A model generated the notes under the pieces. The model was given only the letters and a program-made list of their open reading frames with translations, was not told the DNA's origin and searched no databases. A DNA stretch of 64,000 nucleotides from Mesorhizobium sp. L-8-3 (GTDB lineage: Bacteria > Pseudomonadota > Alphaproteobacteria > Rhizobiales > Rhizobiaceae). Position 1 is the first letter of the stretch; every line of letters starts with the position of its first letter. This document shows, one piece after another, positions 34,288 through 42,035 of the stretch. The stretch covers positions 2,354,501 to 2,418,500 of the forward strand of contig NZ_AP023262.1 in assembly GCF_016756615.1 (NCBI RefSeq), read 5' to 3'. The translations under genes and the position numbers were made by a program.

Positions 34288-35304
34288 ATGAGCACGGTGA
34301 CCGACACTGCCCGGCCCTTCGAGCTGAAGCGTTTCCTGGCGGAGCAGATGCGCAACATCGCGCCGGTCTTCACGCTGATCGTCCTGGTGATCTTCTTCTC
34401 GATCCAGGCGCCCAGCTTCCGCACCGTCGACAACATGATGAACATCCTGTCGCAGGCCTCGATCACCGGCATCATCGCGGTCGGTCTGACCTTCGTCATC
34501 CTGACCGCCGAGATCGACCTGTCCGTCGCCGCGATCGCCAATGCGATCGGCATCACGGTCGCCTATTTCACCCTGCAGCCGGACTATGTGAACATCGCCA
34601 ATATCCCGCTCAACGGCGTGTTCGCCATCATCCTGACGCTGGCGAGTTGCCTTGCGCTCGGCCTGGTCAATGCATTCGGCGTGACGGCAGTGGGGATTCC
34701 CTCCTTCATCATGACGCTCGCCATGATGCAGATCGCCAACGGCATCTCGGCCATGCTGGTTCGCGGCCAGATCGCCTACAACTATCCCGACCTGATCACC
34801 ACGCTGGGCTCGGGCACGATCTTCGGCATCAAATGGTCGATCGTGATCTGCCTGCTGTTCATGCTGGTGGCGCATCTGGTGCTGACCTACACGCGCTTCG
34901 GCCGTTACGTCTACATGGTTGGCGGCAACCGCGAGGCGGCGGAATATTCCGGCGTCAACGTCAAGATGATCATCGCCTCGGTGATGGTCATCTCCGCCAT
35001 GTGCGCCGGCATCGCCGGGATGATCGGCGTCGCCTATTTCGGGTCGGCGCAGCAGAACCAGTTCGACACGTTCCTGCTCGACGCCATCGCTGCCGTCGTG
35101 GTGGGCGGCACCAGCCTGTTCGGCGGGCGCGGCGGCATCGGCAACACCATCATCGGCCTCCTGGTGCTCGGCGTGCTCAACAACGGGCTCGACCATATCG
35201 AGATCGACAGCTTCCTGAAGATCCTGATCCGCGGCCTCATCCTCTTGGCCGCGCTCGTCATCAATGTCTATGCGCAGAAACTGCGGGAAGGCGCGCGCGA
35301 GTAG
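34288..35304 (+). CDS. sugar ABC transporter permease (RbsC type)
   Basis: A 338-residue inner-membrane permease with about ten helices. Signature segments: NMMNILSQASITGIIAVGLTFVILTAEIDLSVAAI near the N-terminus and DAIAAVVVGGTSLFGGRGGIGNTIIGLLVLGVLNNGL near the C-terminus, a hallmark of the BPD_transp_2 family. AGGGAGC 6 nt upstream of the ATG supports the start; this site lies just outside the MITE-like element. It completes the importer with the binding protein and ATPase, and is likely the terminal gene of the operon. Confidence 0.93.
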   Translation: MSTVTDTARPFELKRFLAEQMRNIAPVFTLIVLVIFFSIQAPSFRTVDNMMNILSQASITGIIAVGLTFVILTAEIDLSVAAIANAIGITVAYFTLQPDYVNIANIPLNGVFAIILTLASCLALGLVNAFGVTAVGIPSFIMTLAMMQIANGISAMLVRGQIAYNYPDLITTLGSGTIFGIKWSIVICLLFMLVAHLVLTYTRFGRYVYMVGGNREAAEYSGVNVKMIIASVMVISAMCAGIAGMIGVAYFGSAQQNQFDTFLLDAIAAVVVGGTSLFGGRGGIGNTIIGLLVLGVLNNGLDHIEIDSFLKILIRGLILLAALVINVYAQKLREGARE

Positions 35305-35469
35305 AGGGGAGGAAACCCATCAGGAAGGTACTCTATGCCCCGCTCAGCCATGCGGAGGAGACGCTGAGGGGGGCCTGCCGTGGGATCGGCCGCGCGCGCA
35401 TCTTCGCGGATTGCACCGTCGGCATGGACGACCCGGCATGGCTTCAAGGTGAGGGCGGGCCTTGAGCGC
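35305..35469 (+). other. possible remnant reading frame after the permease
   Basis: Frame 35319-35465 reads RKVLYAPLSHAEETLRG...GMDDPAWLQGEGGP and ends in TGA, with a GGGGAGG-like site before an ATC where a start codon would be expected. It has no usual start codon, so it may be a decayed or truncated gene of the ABC operon, or chance. No family is recognised. Confidence 0.25.
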
Positions 35470-35498
35470 AAAAAGACCGCCGCTTGAAAGCGGCGGTC
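35470..35498 (-). terminator. rho-independent terminator of rpoH
   Basis: A 10-bp GC-rich stem GACCGCCGCT/AGCGGCGGTC with loop TGAA (35475-35498), followed on the minus strand by five T residues (35474-35470). It lies 38 bp after the rpoH stop. The A run on the plus strand before the hairpin means it is oriented for rpoH. Confidence 0.85.
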
Positions 35499-35535
35499 CG
35501 GAACACTCGACAGATATTGCCGGCTGCCGCCGGCG

Positions 35536-36447
35536 CTACGTGGCCGGCTGCGCCTCGATGGTGCGCAGCGCCTGGGCCTGCCGCTTGGCGGCGGCCTTCA
35601 CCGCATCCTGCACCTTCTCGAACGCACGGACCTCGATCTGGCGAACACGCTCCCGGCTGATGTCGAACTCGGCCGACAGTTCCTCGAGCGTCATCGGCTC
35701 CTCGGCGAGGCGGCGCGCCTCGAAGATGCGCCGTTCGCGATCGTTGAGCACCGACATGGCGCCGGCCAGCATGGACCGGCGGTTTTCCAGTTCGTCCTGC
35801 TCGATCAGCATTTCTTCCTGGCTGTCGTGGTCGTCCACCAGCCAATCCTGCCACTCGCCTGACTCGCCCTCGGTCGCGCGGATCGGCGCATTGAGCGAGG
35901 CATCGCCCGAAAGGCGCCGGTTCATCGACACGACTTCCTCTTCGGTGACGTTGAGCCGGGTCGCGATCTCGGCGATCTGCTCGGGCTTCAGGTCGCCCTC
36001 GTCGAGCGCCTGGATCTTGCCCTTCACCTTGCGCAGGTTGAAGAACAGACGCTTCTGATTGGCGGTGGTGCCCATCTTCACGAGGCTCCACGAACGCAGG
36101 ATGTATTCCTGGATCGAGGCCTTGATCCACCACATCGCATAGGTGGCCAGGCGGAAACCCCGCTCGGGCTCGAACTTCTTCACGGCCTGCATCAGTCCGA
36201 CATTGCCTTCGGAGATGACCTCGCCGATCGGCAAGCCGTAGCCGCGATAACCCATCGCGATCTTGGCGACGAGCCGCAGATGGCTGGTGACCAGCTTGTG
36301 GGCCGCATTGGTGTCCTGATGCTCCTGATACCGCTTGGCGAGCATGTACTCTTCCTGCGGCTGGAGCATCGGAAAGCGGCGGATTTCCTCGAGATAGCGG
36401 GCGAGGCCGCCTTCACCGGAAACGATACTGGGCAATGACTGGGCCAT
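35536..36447 (-). CDS. rpoH: RNA polymerase heat-shock sigma factor (sigma-32)
   Basis: A 303-residue RpoH. Region 2 is complete (HLRLVAKIAMGYRGYGLPIGEVISEGNVGLMQAVKKFEPERGFRLATYAMWWIKASIQEYILRSWSLVK), followed by the RpoH box QKRLFFNLRKVKGKI, region 3, and region 4 with the helix-turn-helix ELSAEFDISRERVRQIE. The start at 36447 has GGAAGGAGGG upstream; a longer frame from 36540 is leader. It has its own terminator at 35470. A GAACAAAA/TTTTGTTC inverted repeat lies in the leader at 36545-36575. Confidence 0.95.
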   Translation of the reverse strand: MAQSLPSIVSGEGGLARYLEEIRRFPMLQPQEEYMLAKRYQEHQDTNAAHKLVTSHLRLVAKIAMGYRGYGLPIGEVISEGNVGLMQAVKKFEPERGFRLATYAMWWIKASIQEYILRSWSLVKMGTTANQKRLFFNLRKVKGKIQALDEGDLKPEQIAEIATRLNVTEEEVVSMNRRLSGDASLNAPIRATEGESGEWQDWLVDDHDSQEEMLIEQDELENRRSMLAGAMSVLNDRERRIFEARRLAEEPMTLEELSAEFDISRERVRQIEVRAFEKVQDAVKAAAKRQAQALRTIEAQPAT

Positions 36448-36544
36448 AAAGCACCCTCCTTCCTCTGGGAGACTGCCCCCGAAAATCGGCGGGCATAAGG
36501 CGTGGCATGCAACGGGCATCGACCACGCCAACCGGTTCATACAG

Positions 36545-36575
36545 GAACAAAACGAGAAAATCCACCATTTTGTTC
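36545..36575. promoter_or_regulatory. inverted repeat in the rpoH upstream region
   Basis: Perfect 8-bp arms GAACAAAA (36545-36552) and TTTTGTTC (36568-36575) with a 15-bp AT-rich spacer, about 100 bp before the rpoH ATG. It could be an operator or an mRNA stem in the 5' leader. Farther upstream, on the minus strand, TTGACT (36617-36612) is a possible -35 element. Neither is confirmed. Confidence 0.35.
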
Positions 36576-36636
36576 AACGCAAAACAGTGTGTCACGCCGA
36601 ACTGAACGGTGCGAGTCAACTTTCTTCAACAAAAGT

Positions 36637-37659
36637 TCAGAGCTTTTGGAAGCCGGATATGAGCGCCTTGAAATCCCCTGGCAGCGGCGCCTCGAACCGC
36701 ATCGTCATATGGGTTTTCGGATGCCGGAATTCAAGGAGCCAGGCATGAAGCGCCTGGCGCGGAAAGGCCTTGACCTCGCCCCGCAGCGGTTCCGGCAGGC
36801 GGTTCGCCTTGGTTCGGAAGGCCTGGCCATAGTCGCGGTCGCCGACAAGCGGATGGCCGATATGGGCCATATGCACCCGGATCTGGTGGGTGCGGCCTGT
36901 TTCCAGCCGGCATTCGACGAGAGAGGCGATCGGCTCGGGTTCCCTGCCGAAACGCTCCTTGACCTCGAAATGCGTGATCGCGTGGCGGGCACCGTCGCGG
37001 CCGGCCGGAACCACGGCGCGCCGCATTCTGTCGGCGGCGCGGCCGAGCGGCGCGTCGATCGTTCCCGTCATGCGCGCCGGAGCGCCCCAGACGAGAGCGA
37101 CATAGGCGCGCTCGAGATCGCCGGTCACGCCGTGATCGGCGAAGGCTTCCGAAAGGGCACGGTGGGCCTGGTCGGTCTTGGCGGCCACCATGACGCCGGT
37201 CGTGTCCTTGTCGAGGCGGTGCACGATGCCGGGCCGCCTGACGCCGCCGATGCCCGAAAGGCTGTCGCCGCAATGGTGGATCAGCGCGTTGACGAGGGTG
37301 CCGGTCCAGTTGCCCGCGCCTGGATGGACGACAAGGCCCGCGGGCTTGCTTATGACGATGAGGGAATCGTCCTCGAAGAGAATGTCGAGCGGGATGTCCT
37401 CGGCCTGCGGTTCGGGCGCTTCCGGCTCCGGCAGGTCGATCACCACCCGCTCGCCGGCGGCGAGCTTTCGCTTCGGCTCCGTCACAAGCTTGCCGGCGAC
37501 GCTGACGGCGCCTTCCCGGATCAGCGCCTGGACACGGTTTCGCGAGATGTCCGGGCCGAGCGCTGAGGCCAGCCACTGATCGAGCCGGGAAGCCGCCGCC
37601 TCCGGCCCGGTTTCCAGTACTTTCAATCGGCCGTCCTCTTCGTTATCAGGGTCTCGCAT
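36637..37659 (-). CDS. RluA-family rRNA pseudouridine synthase
   Basis: A 340-residue pseudouridine synthase of the RluA/RluD group. An S4 RNA-binding domain (about 20-80; RLDQWLASALGPDISRNRVQALIREGAVSV) precedes the catalytic domain (ILFEDDSLIVISKPAGLVVHPG), with the catalytic Asp in GIVHRLDKDTTGVMVAAKT. The later ETGRTHQIRVHMAHIGHPLVGDRDYG is the conserved family motif. It is divergent from the next gene with only 25 bp between starts. Position-specificity on 23S rRNA (as RluD or RluC) is not resolvable here. Confidence 0.93.
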   Translation of the reverse strand: MRDPDNEEDGRLKVLETGPEAAASRLDQWLASALGPDISRNRVQALIREGAVSVAGKLVTEPKRKLAAGERVVIDLPEPEAPEPQAEDIPLDILFEDDSLIVISKPAGLVVHPGAGNWTGTLVNALIHHCGDSLSGIGGVRRPGIVHRLDKDTTGVMVAAKTDQAHRALSEAFADHGVTGDLERAYVALVWGAPARMTGTIDAPLGRAADRMRRAVVPAGRDGARHAITHFEVKERFGREPEPIASLVECRLETGRTHQIRVHMAHIGHPLVGDRDYGQAFRTKANRLPEPLRGEVKAFPRQALHAWLLEFRHPKTHMTMRFEAPLPGDFKALISGFQKL

Positions 37660-37684
37660 CTTTCATTTCCGGGCAAAGGGGATC

Positions 37685-38077
37685 ATGGCCAGACCGGCAT
37701 TCGACGACGAAAACGATGAGAAGCCGCTCGACCCGGCGGTCGAGCGCGTCAGGCGAAAGCTCATCCGCTTCGTCGGCATCAATCTCGGCCTGCTTTTCCT
37801 GGCCCTTATGGCGGTGGCGCTGGCGATTGTCTACAAATCGCGCACGTCAGGGCCTGCCGAGGAGGCACGGCAGCTTTCCGAGATCCCGGCGCCTGCCGGC
37901 GGCGCGGCGATCGAGGCCGACATCGTCCTTCCGGCCGGCACGAAAGTCGTGTCGCAGTCGCTCTTCGGCAACCGCATCACGCTGCTCACCGAACTGGCCG
38001 ACGGCAGCCAGGCGATATTCCTCTTCGACCTCGCCGAGCGCCGCCTGATCGGCCGGCTGACGGTGAAGGCGCAGTGA
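37685..38077 (+). CDS. small single-pass membrane protein (DUF6476-like)
   Basis: A 130-residue protein with one transmembrane helix at about 30-50 (FVGINLGLLFLALMAVALAIVYK) and a C-terminal beta-rich domain (ADIVLPAGTKVVSQSLFGNRITLLTELADGSQAIFLFDL). The pattern matches small alphaproteobacterial proteins annotated as DUF6476, an assignment made from memory. A GGGGATC site precedes the ATG. Its stop overlaps the following gene's GTG start by 4 bp, so the two are translationally coupled. The function is unknown. Confidence 0.72.
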   Translation: MARPAFDDENDEKPLDPAVERVRRKLIRFVGINLGLLFLALMAVALAIVYKSRTSGPAEEARQLSEIPAPAGGAAIEADIVLPAGTKVVSQSLFGNRITLLTELADGSQAIFLFDLAERRLIGRLTVKAQ

Positions 38078-38478
38078 ACGCGGCGCCTTCACGTTCCGTC
38101 GCCACCGTTGCCGTGGTCGTGCGCGACTATGACGAGGCGATCGCCTGGTACTCGGACAAGCTGGGGTTCGTACTGGAACAGGACGTCGACCTCGGTGGCG
38201 GCAAGCGCTGGGTGACGGTGACGCCTGACGGCGCGAGCGGCGCCCGGCTTCTGCTGGCCGAGGCTGCAAACCAGCATCAGGCGTCGCGAATCGGCGATCA
38301 GACCGGCGGGCGCGTCTTCCTGTTCCTGGAGACGGACGATTTCCGCCGCGACCACCAGGCCATGCTGGCCAAGGGCGTCGCCTTCCGCGAGGAGCCTCGC
38401 GAGGAGGCCTATGGCACGGTCGCGGTTTTCCAGGATATTGCCGGCAATCTCTGGGATCTGATCGAGCCGCGGCGGTGA
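38074..38478 (+). CDS. VOC/glyoxalase family protein
   Basis: A 134-residue vicinal-oxygen-chelate fold protein. Features: VATVAVVVRDYDEAIAWYSDKLGF at the N-terminus, ARLLLAEAA, GRVFLFLETDDFRRDHQAMLAKGV, and a C-terminal YGTVAVFQDIAGNLWDLIEP, where the Glu is a likely metal ligand. The start is a GTG at 38074 overlapping the previous stop (GTGA). Likely a glyoxalase or bleomycin-resistance-type protein; the substrate is unknown. It is coupled to the small membrane protein at 37685. Confidence 0.87.
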   Translation: MNAAPSRSVATVAVVVRDYDEAIAWYSDKLGFVLEQDVDLGGGKRWVTVTPDGASGARLLLAEAANQHQASRIGDQTGGRVFLFLETDDFRRDHQAMLAKGVAFREEPREEAYGTVAVFQDIAGNLWDLIEPRR

Positions 38479-38564
38479 CGGCGTCGCCGGATATCCCGGC
38501 CGCGCGACAAAGTTGCCGGAAGCCTGTTGCTTTTTGCGGAAGCCCAATCTATGAAGCGGCTCCC

Positions 38565-38639
38565 GCGCCCATCGTCTAGCGGTCAGGACGGCGCCCTCTC
38601 ACGGCGCAAACAGGGGTTCGATTCCCCTTGGGCGTACCA
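38565..38639 (+). tRNA. tRNA-Glu (CUC anticodon)
   Basis: A full cloverleaf is present with encoded CCA. The acceptor arm is GCGCCCA/TGGGCGT (38565-38571 with 38629-38635; first pair G-T), and the anticodon arm GCGCC-CTCTCAC-GGCGC gives anticodon CTC (GAG codon, Glu). The T arm is CAGGGG-TTCGATT-CCCCTT, the discriminator base is A, and CCA is at 38637-38639. The body is of the normal glutamate type (ATCGTCTAG). Confidence 0.96.
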
Positions 38640-39296
38640 ATATCCTCAACAGTTACGCCGTCATAATCTCAAGTCGATCAAATTGTCGGCAAACCATCGC
38701 TACTGCGGGCTTCCGGTGAAGCCGCAATATTTCAGTAGCGGTGCGCTGAGAAATGCTGGGCCGCGATCCTAGGAAAGTGGTGCCGCCGCCAAGCCATTGC
38801 CGGGCTCGTTGCCTGACCCGCTGCAAGGAACAGCTTCGACGGCGGCACCTCGGTGGGCGGGACTTGTGCCTACCTCACCGACCTGTGTCTTTCAGATGAT
38901 CTGGAAATCCGGGTAGGCCAGAGTCAGGTTCGGCGCGACAAATTGGCGATCTGCACCTGCTCGCCGGTGCAGTGCCGTCTTGCGTCAGCCAGCCGTTCCA
39001 ACTCCGGAAACATGGATCTGTGTGTTACCTCAATAGTCGTTGGCCGTATTGCCGGTCACGAGGCGGCTGTCAGTCGGCTGGTGCGGAGTTGGGAAGTTCA
39101 TTCCGGTCGGGATGTTCAAGCGAATATGTGCGTCGGCGAACGCCAAGATAGGCTCCTGTATTGCGACGCCGGGCCTTGCCAATGGTCAACTATCCAGTCA
39201 GTGCTGGTCTGTCTTGTTTGTACATGCCAAATAGTTGCGTTTGGCTGCCGCCAGTCGATAATAGTCTGAAACGGGGTCTGGAGGTTGAGGGGGCCG
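38640..39296. other. 657-bp region after tRNA-Glu without a supported gene
   Basis: No integrase, no tRNA 3'-end repeat and no convincing coding frame is seen. A few short frames exist but lack ribosome-binding sites and motifs. The position 3' to a tRNA gene and the looser spacing up to 41.3 kb make it a possible integration-site scar, but no attachment repeat was found. Confidence 0.4.
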
Positions 39297-40346
39297 GTGA
39301 CCGAGAAGGCCAAATCGCAACTCGAACGGCTGGCGGCCGCCCCGACCGCGATGGGCTTGGCCACCCGGCTGGGGGTAGACCATCTCCGACGGCTCGGGAT
39401 CGATCCGGAACCCCTGCTTGATCGATGCGGCTTGTCTCGGTTCGACGTGGCTGGCGCCACGCGCATAGACGTCATCTCGCAGATGGAGTTCCTGGCGCAG
39501 GTGTCTCGCGCCACCAGGGATGACTGGGTCGGCCTCACGCTGGCTCGCGATTTTGATCTGCGTGAAGCAGGCATGCTGTACTATGTGGCGTCGTCGTCTC
39601 ACCGACTCGGTGACGCACTGGCGCGGCTCCAACGATATTCTCGGATCGGCAACGAGGCGCTGGTCGTCCAGATTGAACGGGGTGTCGCCGGCTGCGTCCG
39701 CTTGTCGTACACCGGGGCCCCTCGGCATCGAGACAGCCATTTCATGGAGTTTGCGATCCTGGTGCTCCTGCGGCTGAGCCGGCACCTCGTCGGCCGAGAG
39801 CTCGTACCGACGGCCGCAAGTTTCATCCACCATCGGTCGGGCGACCTGCGTGGAACTCGGCGCGCACTGGGATGCGACGTGCAGTTTGGCGCATGTGCGG
39901 ACGAGATCAGTTTCGACGCCGCGTCGTTTGACCTTCCGCTGGCAGGGGACGATCCGTTTCTGAACCGGCTCATGGTGACGATGTGCGAGGAAGCCATGGC
40001 GGCCCGCTCATCCAATCTCAGCCCCTTTCGGACAACCGTAGAGAACGCCATCGCCCCGCTTCTGCCGCATGCCGAAGCCGATTCGAAGACCGTCGCCGGC
40101 AAGGTAGGTTTGAGCGAACGGACCTTTGCTCGGCGCCTGGCTGCAGAAGGATTGAGCTTCCGTTCGATCCTGGATGACCTGAGGCGCGATCTTGCCTTGC
40201 GCTATCTCGGAGAAAACCTCCAAGCGTCGCAGATCGCATGGCTGCTGGGTTTTCATCAAGCCAGCTCTTTCAGCCATGCCTGCCGTCGATGGACCGGCAA
40301 GAGCCCATCCCAGCATCGGCGGGAAGCACGGGCCGCACCAGCCTGA
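39297..40346 (+). CDS. AraC-family transcriptional regulator
   Basis: A 349-residue regulator. The N-terminal part (about 15-200) matches the arabinose-binding_2 type domain (RRLGIDPEPLLDRCGLSRFDV, LAQVSRATRDDWVGLTLARDFDLREAGMLYYV), as in OruR/VirF-like regulators. The C-terminal AraC helix-turn-helix (about 255-345) reads VAGKVGLSERTFARRLAAEGLSFRSILDDLRRDLALRYL and ASQIAWLLGFHQASSFSHACRRWTGKSPSQHR. I chose the GTG at 39297, with GGAGG at 39280-39284 upstream; a TTG at 39285 is also in frame. No obvious target operon lies next to it. Confidence 0.87.
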   Translation: MTEKAKSQLERLAAAPTAMGLATRLGVDHLRRLGIDPEPLLDRCGLSRFDVAGATRIDVISQMEFLAQVSRATRDDWVGLTLARDFDLREAGMLYYVASSSHRLGDALARLQRYSRIGNEALVVQIERGVAGCVRLSYTGAPRHRDSHFMEFAILVLLRLSRHLVGRELVPTAASFIHHRSGDLRGTRRALGCDVQFGACADEISFDAASFDLPLAGDDPFLNRLMVTMCEEAMAARSSNLSPFRTTVENAIAPLLPHAEADSKTVAGKVGLSERTFARRLAAEGLSFRSILDDLRRDLALRYLGENLQASQIAWLLGFHQASSFSHACRRWTGKSPSQHRREARAAPA

Positions 40347-40683
40347 CCTTCTTCCCGCTGCTGGGGTTCATCGGCGTCCGCGCGTTTCCATTTGCTTTTG
40401 TGCGCCAAAGAGTTGCGCTTGGCCGCCACTGCCGTTGCCTCGGGGCATGTCACGTAAAAAGCATTCACGCGACCCGCTTTAGATACTTGATTTTGCGCAT
40501 GTCCTTATCCCGAAACCGCGGCTCGCTTTTCGGGAGATATGCGTTGGACCGCGGAAGCCCCGGTCCATTGAGAACATCGAGACAGCCTGATCGTGCTCGG
40601 CCGCGGTTCGGCACGGCGGAATGCTCGATGCGACCGGCTGGCCAGGGAGATTGGAATGAGATCGCGCGATCGGGAGTACGGCC
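40347..40683. other. intergenic region containing repeat copy 3
   Basis: A 337-bp stretch without a supported gene. The central part holds the rhizobial-type palindromic repeat in reverse orientation (see 40497-40542). A ribosome-binding site for the next small gene (GGGAG) lies at its right edge. Confidence 0.4.
40497..40542 (-). repeat. palindromic intergenic repeat, copy 3
   Basis: GCATGTC...TTATCCCGAAACCG on the left arm and TTCGGGAGATATGC on the right. Read in reverse it matches repeat copy 1 (20871) at the large majority of positions, including the flanking TTGATTT context. The arms form a hairpin with a GC-rich loop. Confidence 0.75.
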
Positions 40684-40935
40684 ATGATGGTCGTGGTGAA
40701 GCCTGACATGGCCAAATTTACCTTCGATGCGAAGCTGAGTTCAGCTTTTTCGGTGGAAGCTCCCGACAGGTCGACAGCTGAAAAATGGCTGTACGGCGCG
40801 CTGGACGGTGCTTCGATCGAAATCCCCGGTGTGCAGAGCGGCGCTCCGATTGTTGGTGCAGTCTGTCTCGATGGAGAAATCGTATATGCCGGCGATGTCG
40901 AGGGTTGTCCTGGCCGCTGCGACCAGTTCCGTTAG
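40684..40935 (+). CDS. small hypothetical protein
   Basis: An 83-residue protein; start at 40684 supported by GGGAG 7 nt upstream. The fold-like pattern MAKFTFDAKLSSAFSVEAPDRSTAEKWLYGALD resembles short rhizobial proteins of unknown function in which a beta strand and helix are followed by a second strand (AVCLDGEIVYAGD). There is no signal peptide or membrane segment. Whether the C-terminus CPGRCDQFR is original is unclear. Coding status is moderately supported. Confidence 0.45.
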   Translation: MMVVVKPDMAKFTFDAKLSSAFSVEAPDRSTAEKWLYGALDGASIEIPGVQSGAPIVGAVCLDGEIVYAGDVEGCPGRCDQFR

Positions 40936-41279
40936 AAAAGCACGGCCGGCTTCGGACAGGACCACCTTCGGCGGCCAGGCGCAAAGGCCGAAGTCGATCG
41001 GCTTCTCGCTCGTCTCACAGGCCCCGAATTAGGAGAGGGCTCGTCATGCAAATGGATGACGCGGCGGATCCGAAAGGCAAGCCACAATGTCCTGATTGAA
41101 ATCGGGCAGGAGTGCAGGGTGACCGATAGCGGTCAACTTGCCAGGTCGCGCATGGCCGGGGGTTTTCATGGCCCGGCCAATCCCGGTTCGCTGCCCTGCA
41201 TCGCCCAAAGATGGCTACTGCCGTTTGTCTTCCTGTGCTATCTTTCCGCCTTGTGCTTCCCTGCCAGAGGGAAAGAACA
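40936..41279. other. 344-bp intergenic region before the haem-sensor operon
   Basis: No gene is supported. The last 40 bp hold the ribosome-binding site (GAGGGA) of the DUF3365 gene. The frames here are antisense or chance. Confidence 0.4.
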
Positions 41280-42035
41280 ATGGAAGTTCTTGCAGCTCTC
41301 GCGCGAAATTGCAGCCTTGCAGTTCTATTTGGTTGTATCATCCTTTTACCTTCGGCTGCTGACGAGCCGGCCGACATTGCCACTGGAACACGGCTCGCGG
41401 ACTTGCTCAGGTCTGCCCGAAGCGTCCTTTCAAATTACCAGTCGCTCATCAATGATCCTGCCATAGGGGACAAGCATCTCGACGGTGAGCGCTTCACGGC
41501 GGAGGCGATAACGCACTATGCCAAGGTCACCGGCCACGAACTGATGTCCGATGACCTGTCGGAACGAGACCGCAGGCTGGTTCAAGCGCAGATCGAGGCC
41601 ATGCGTGAGGTCGTCGATCAGCAGCAGCAGGACATCAACCGCCCCGGCATTGGGTTCAAAGGTTTTGTCCCGGCCGTTTTCGCGCGGTTGATGAACGAGA
41701 AATTCGCCGAGAAAGTAGGGAATGAGGCTATCGTCCGTGTGACCGCGCCGGAGGTCCTGGTGCGCAACCGCAAGTCGCTCCCGGACGCGTGGGAGACACG
41801 TGTCATCGAGCAAGTGTTCACGGATCCGCAGCGACCGAAGGGAGATACCTACACGGAAACGACCGATGTGAATGGCCGCGCCGCGTTCCGGATGCTGTTT
41901 CCCGAATATTATACGGAGTCCTGCCTTTCCTGCCACGGCATGCCAAAGGGAGAAATCGACGTCACCGGCTATCCGAAAGAGGGGGGCAACGCGGGTGATC
42001 TGGGCGGTGCGATCAGCATCGTGTTGTTCGAATGA
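41280..42035 (+). CDS. DUF3365 (Tll0287-like) c-type haem sensor protein
   Basis: A 251-residue exported protein. The signal peptide covers about 1-26 ([25 protein letters not shown]). The mature part matches the Tll0287-like DUF3365 fold, with a single haem-attachment motif ESCLSCHG near residue 220 and a preceding PEYYTE segment. DUF3365 domains are periplasmic haem-binding sensor domains, often tied to signalling proteins. The ATG at 41280 has GAGGGAAAGAAC upstream. Its stop overlaps the ATG of the hybrid kinase (ATGA), so the two are translationally coupled. Confidence 0.87.
   Translation: MEVLAALARNCSLAVLFGCIILLPSAADEPADIATGTRLADLLRSARSVLSNYQSLINDPAIGDKHLDGERFTAEAITHYAKVTGHELMSDDLSERDRRLVQAQIEAMREVVDQQQQDINRPGIGFKGFVPAVFARLMNEKFAEKVGNEAIVRVTAPEVLVRNRKSLPDAWETRVIEQVFTDPQRPKGDTYTETTDVNGRAAFRMLFPEYYTESCLSCHGMPKGEIDVTGYPKEGGNAGDLGGAISIVLFE

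Noticed and set aside
38527..38772. 81-residue plus-strand frame crossing the tRNA-Glu gene
   Set aside because: It reads through the tRNA cloverleaf, so it is not a protein gene.
38640..39296. Possible integration island at tRNA-Glu
   Set aside because: I found no repeat of the tRNA 3' end and no integrase, so it is reported only as an unassigned gap.
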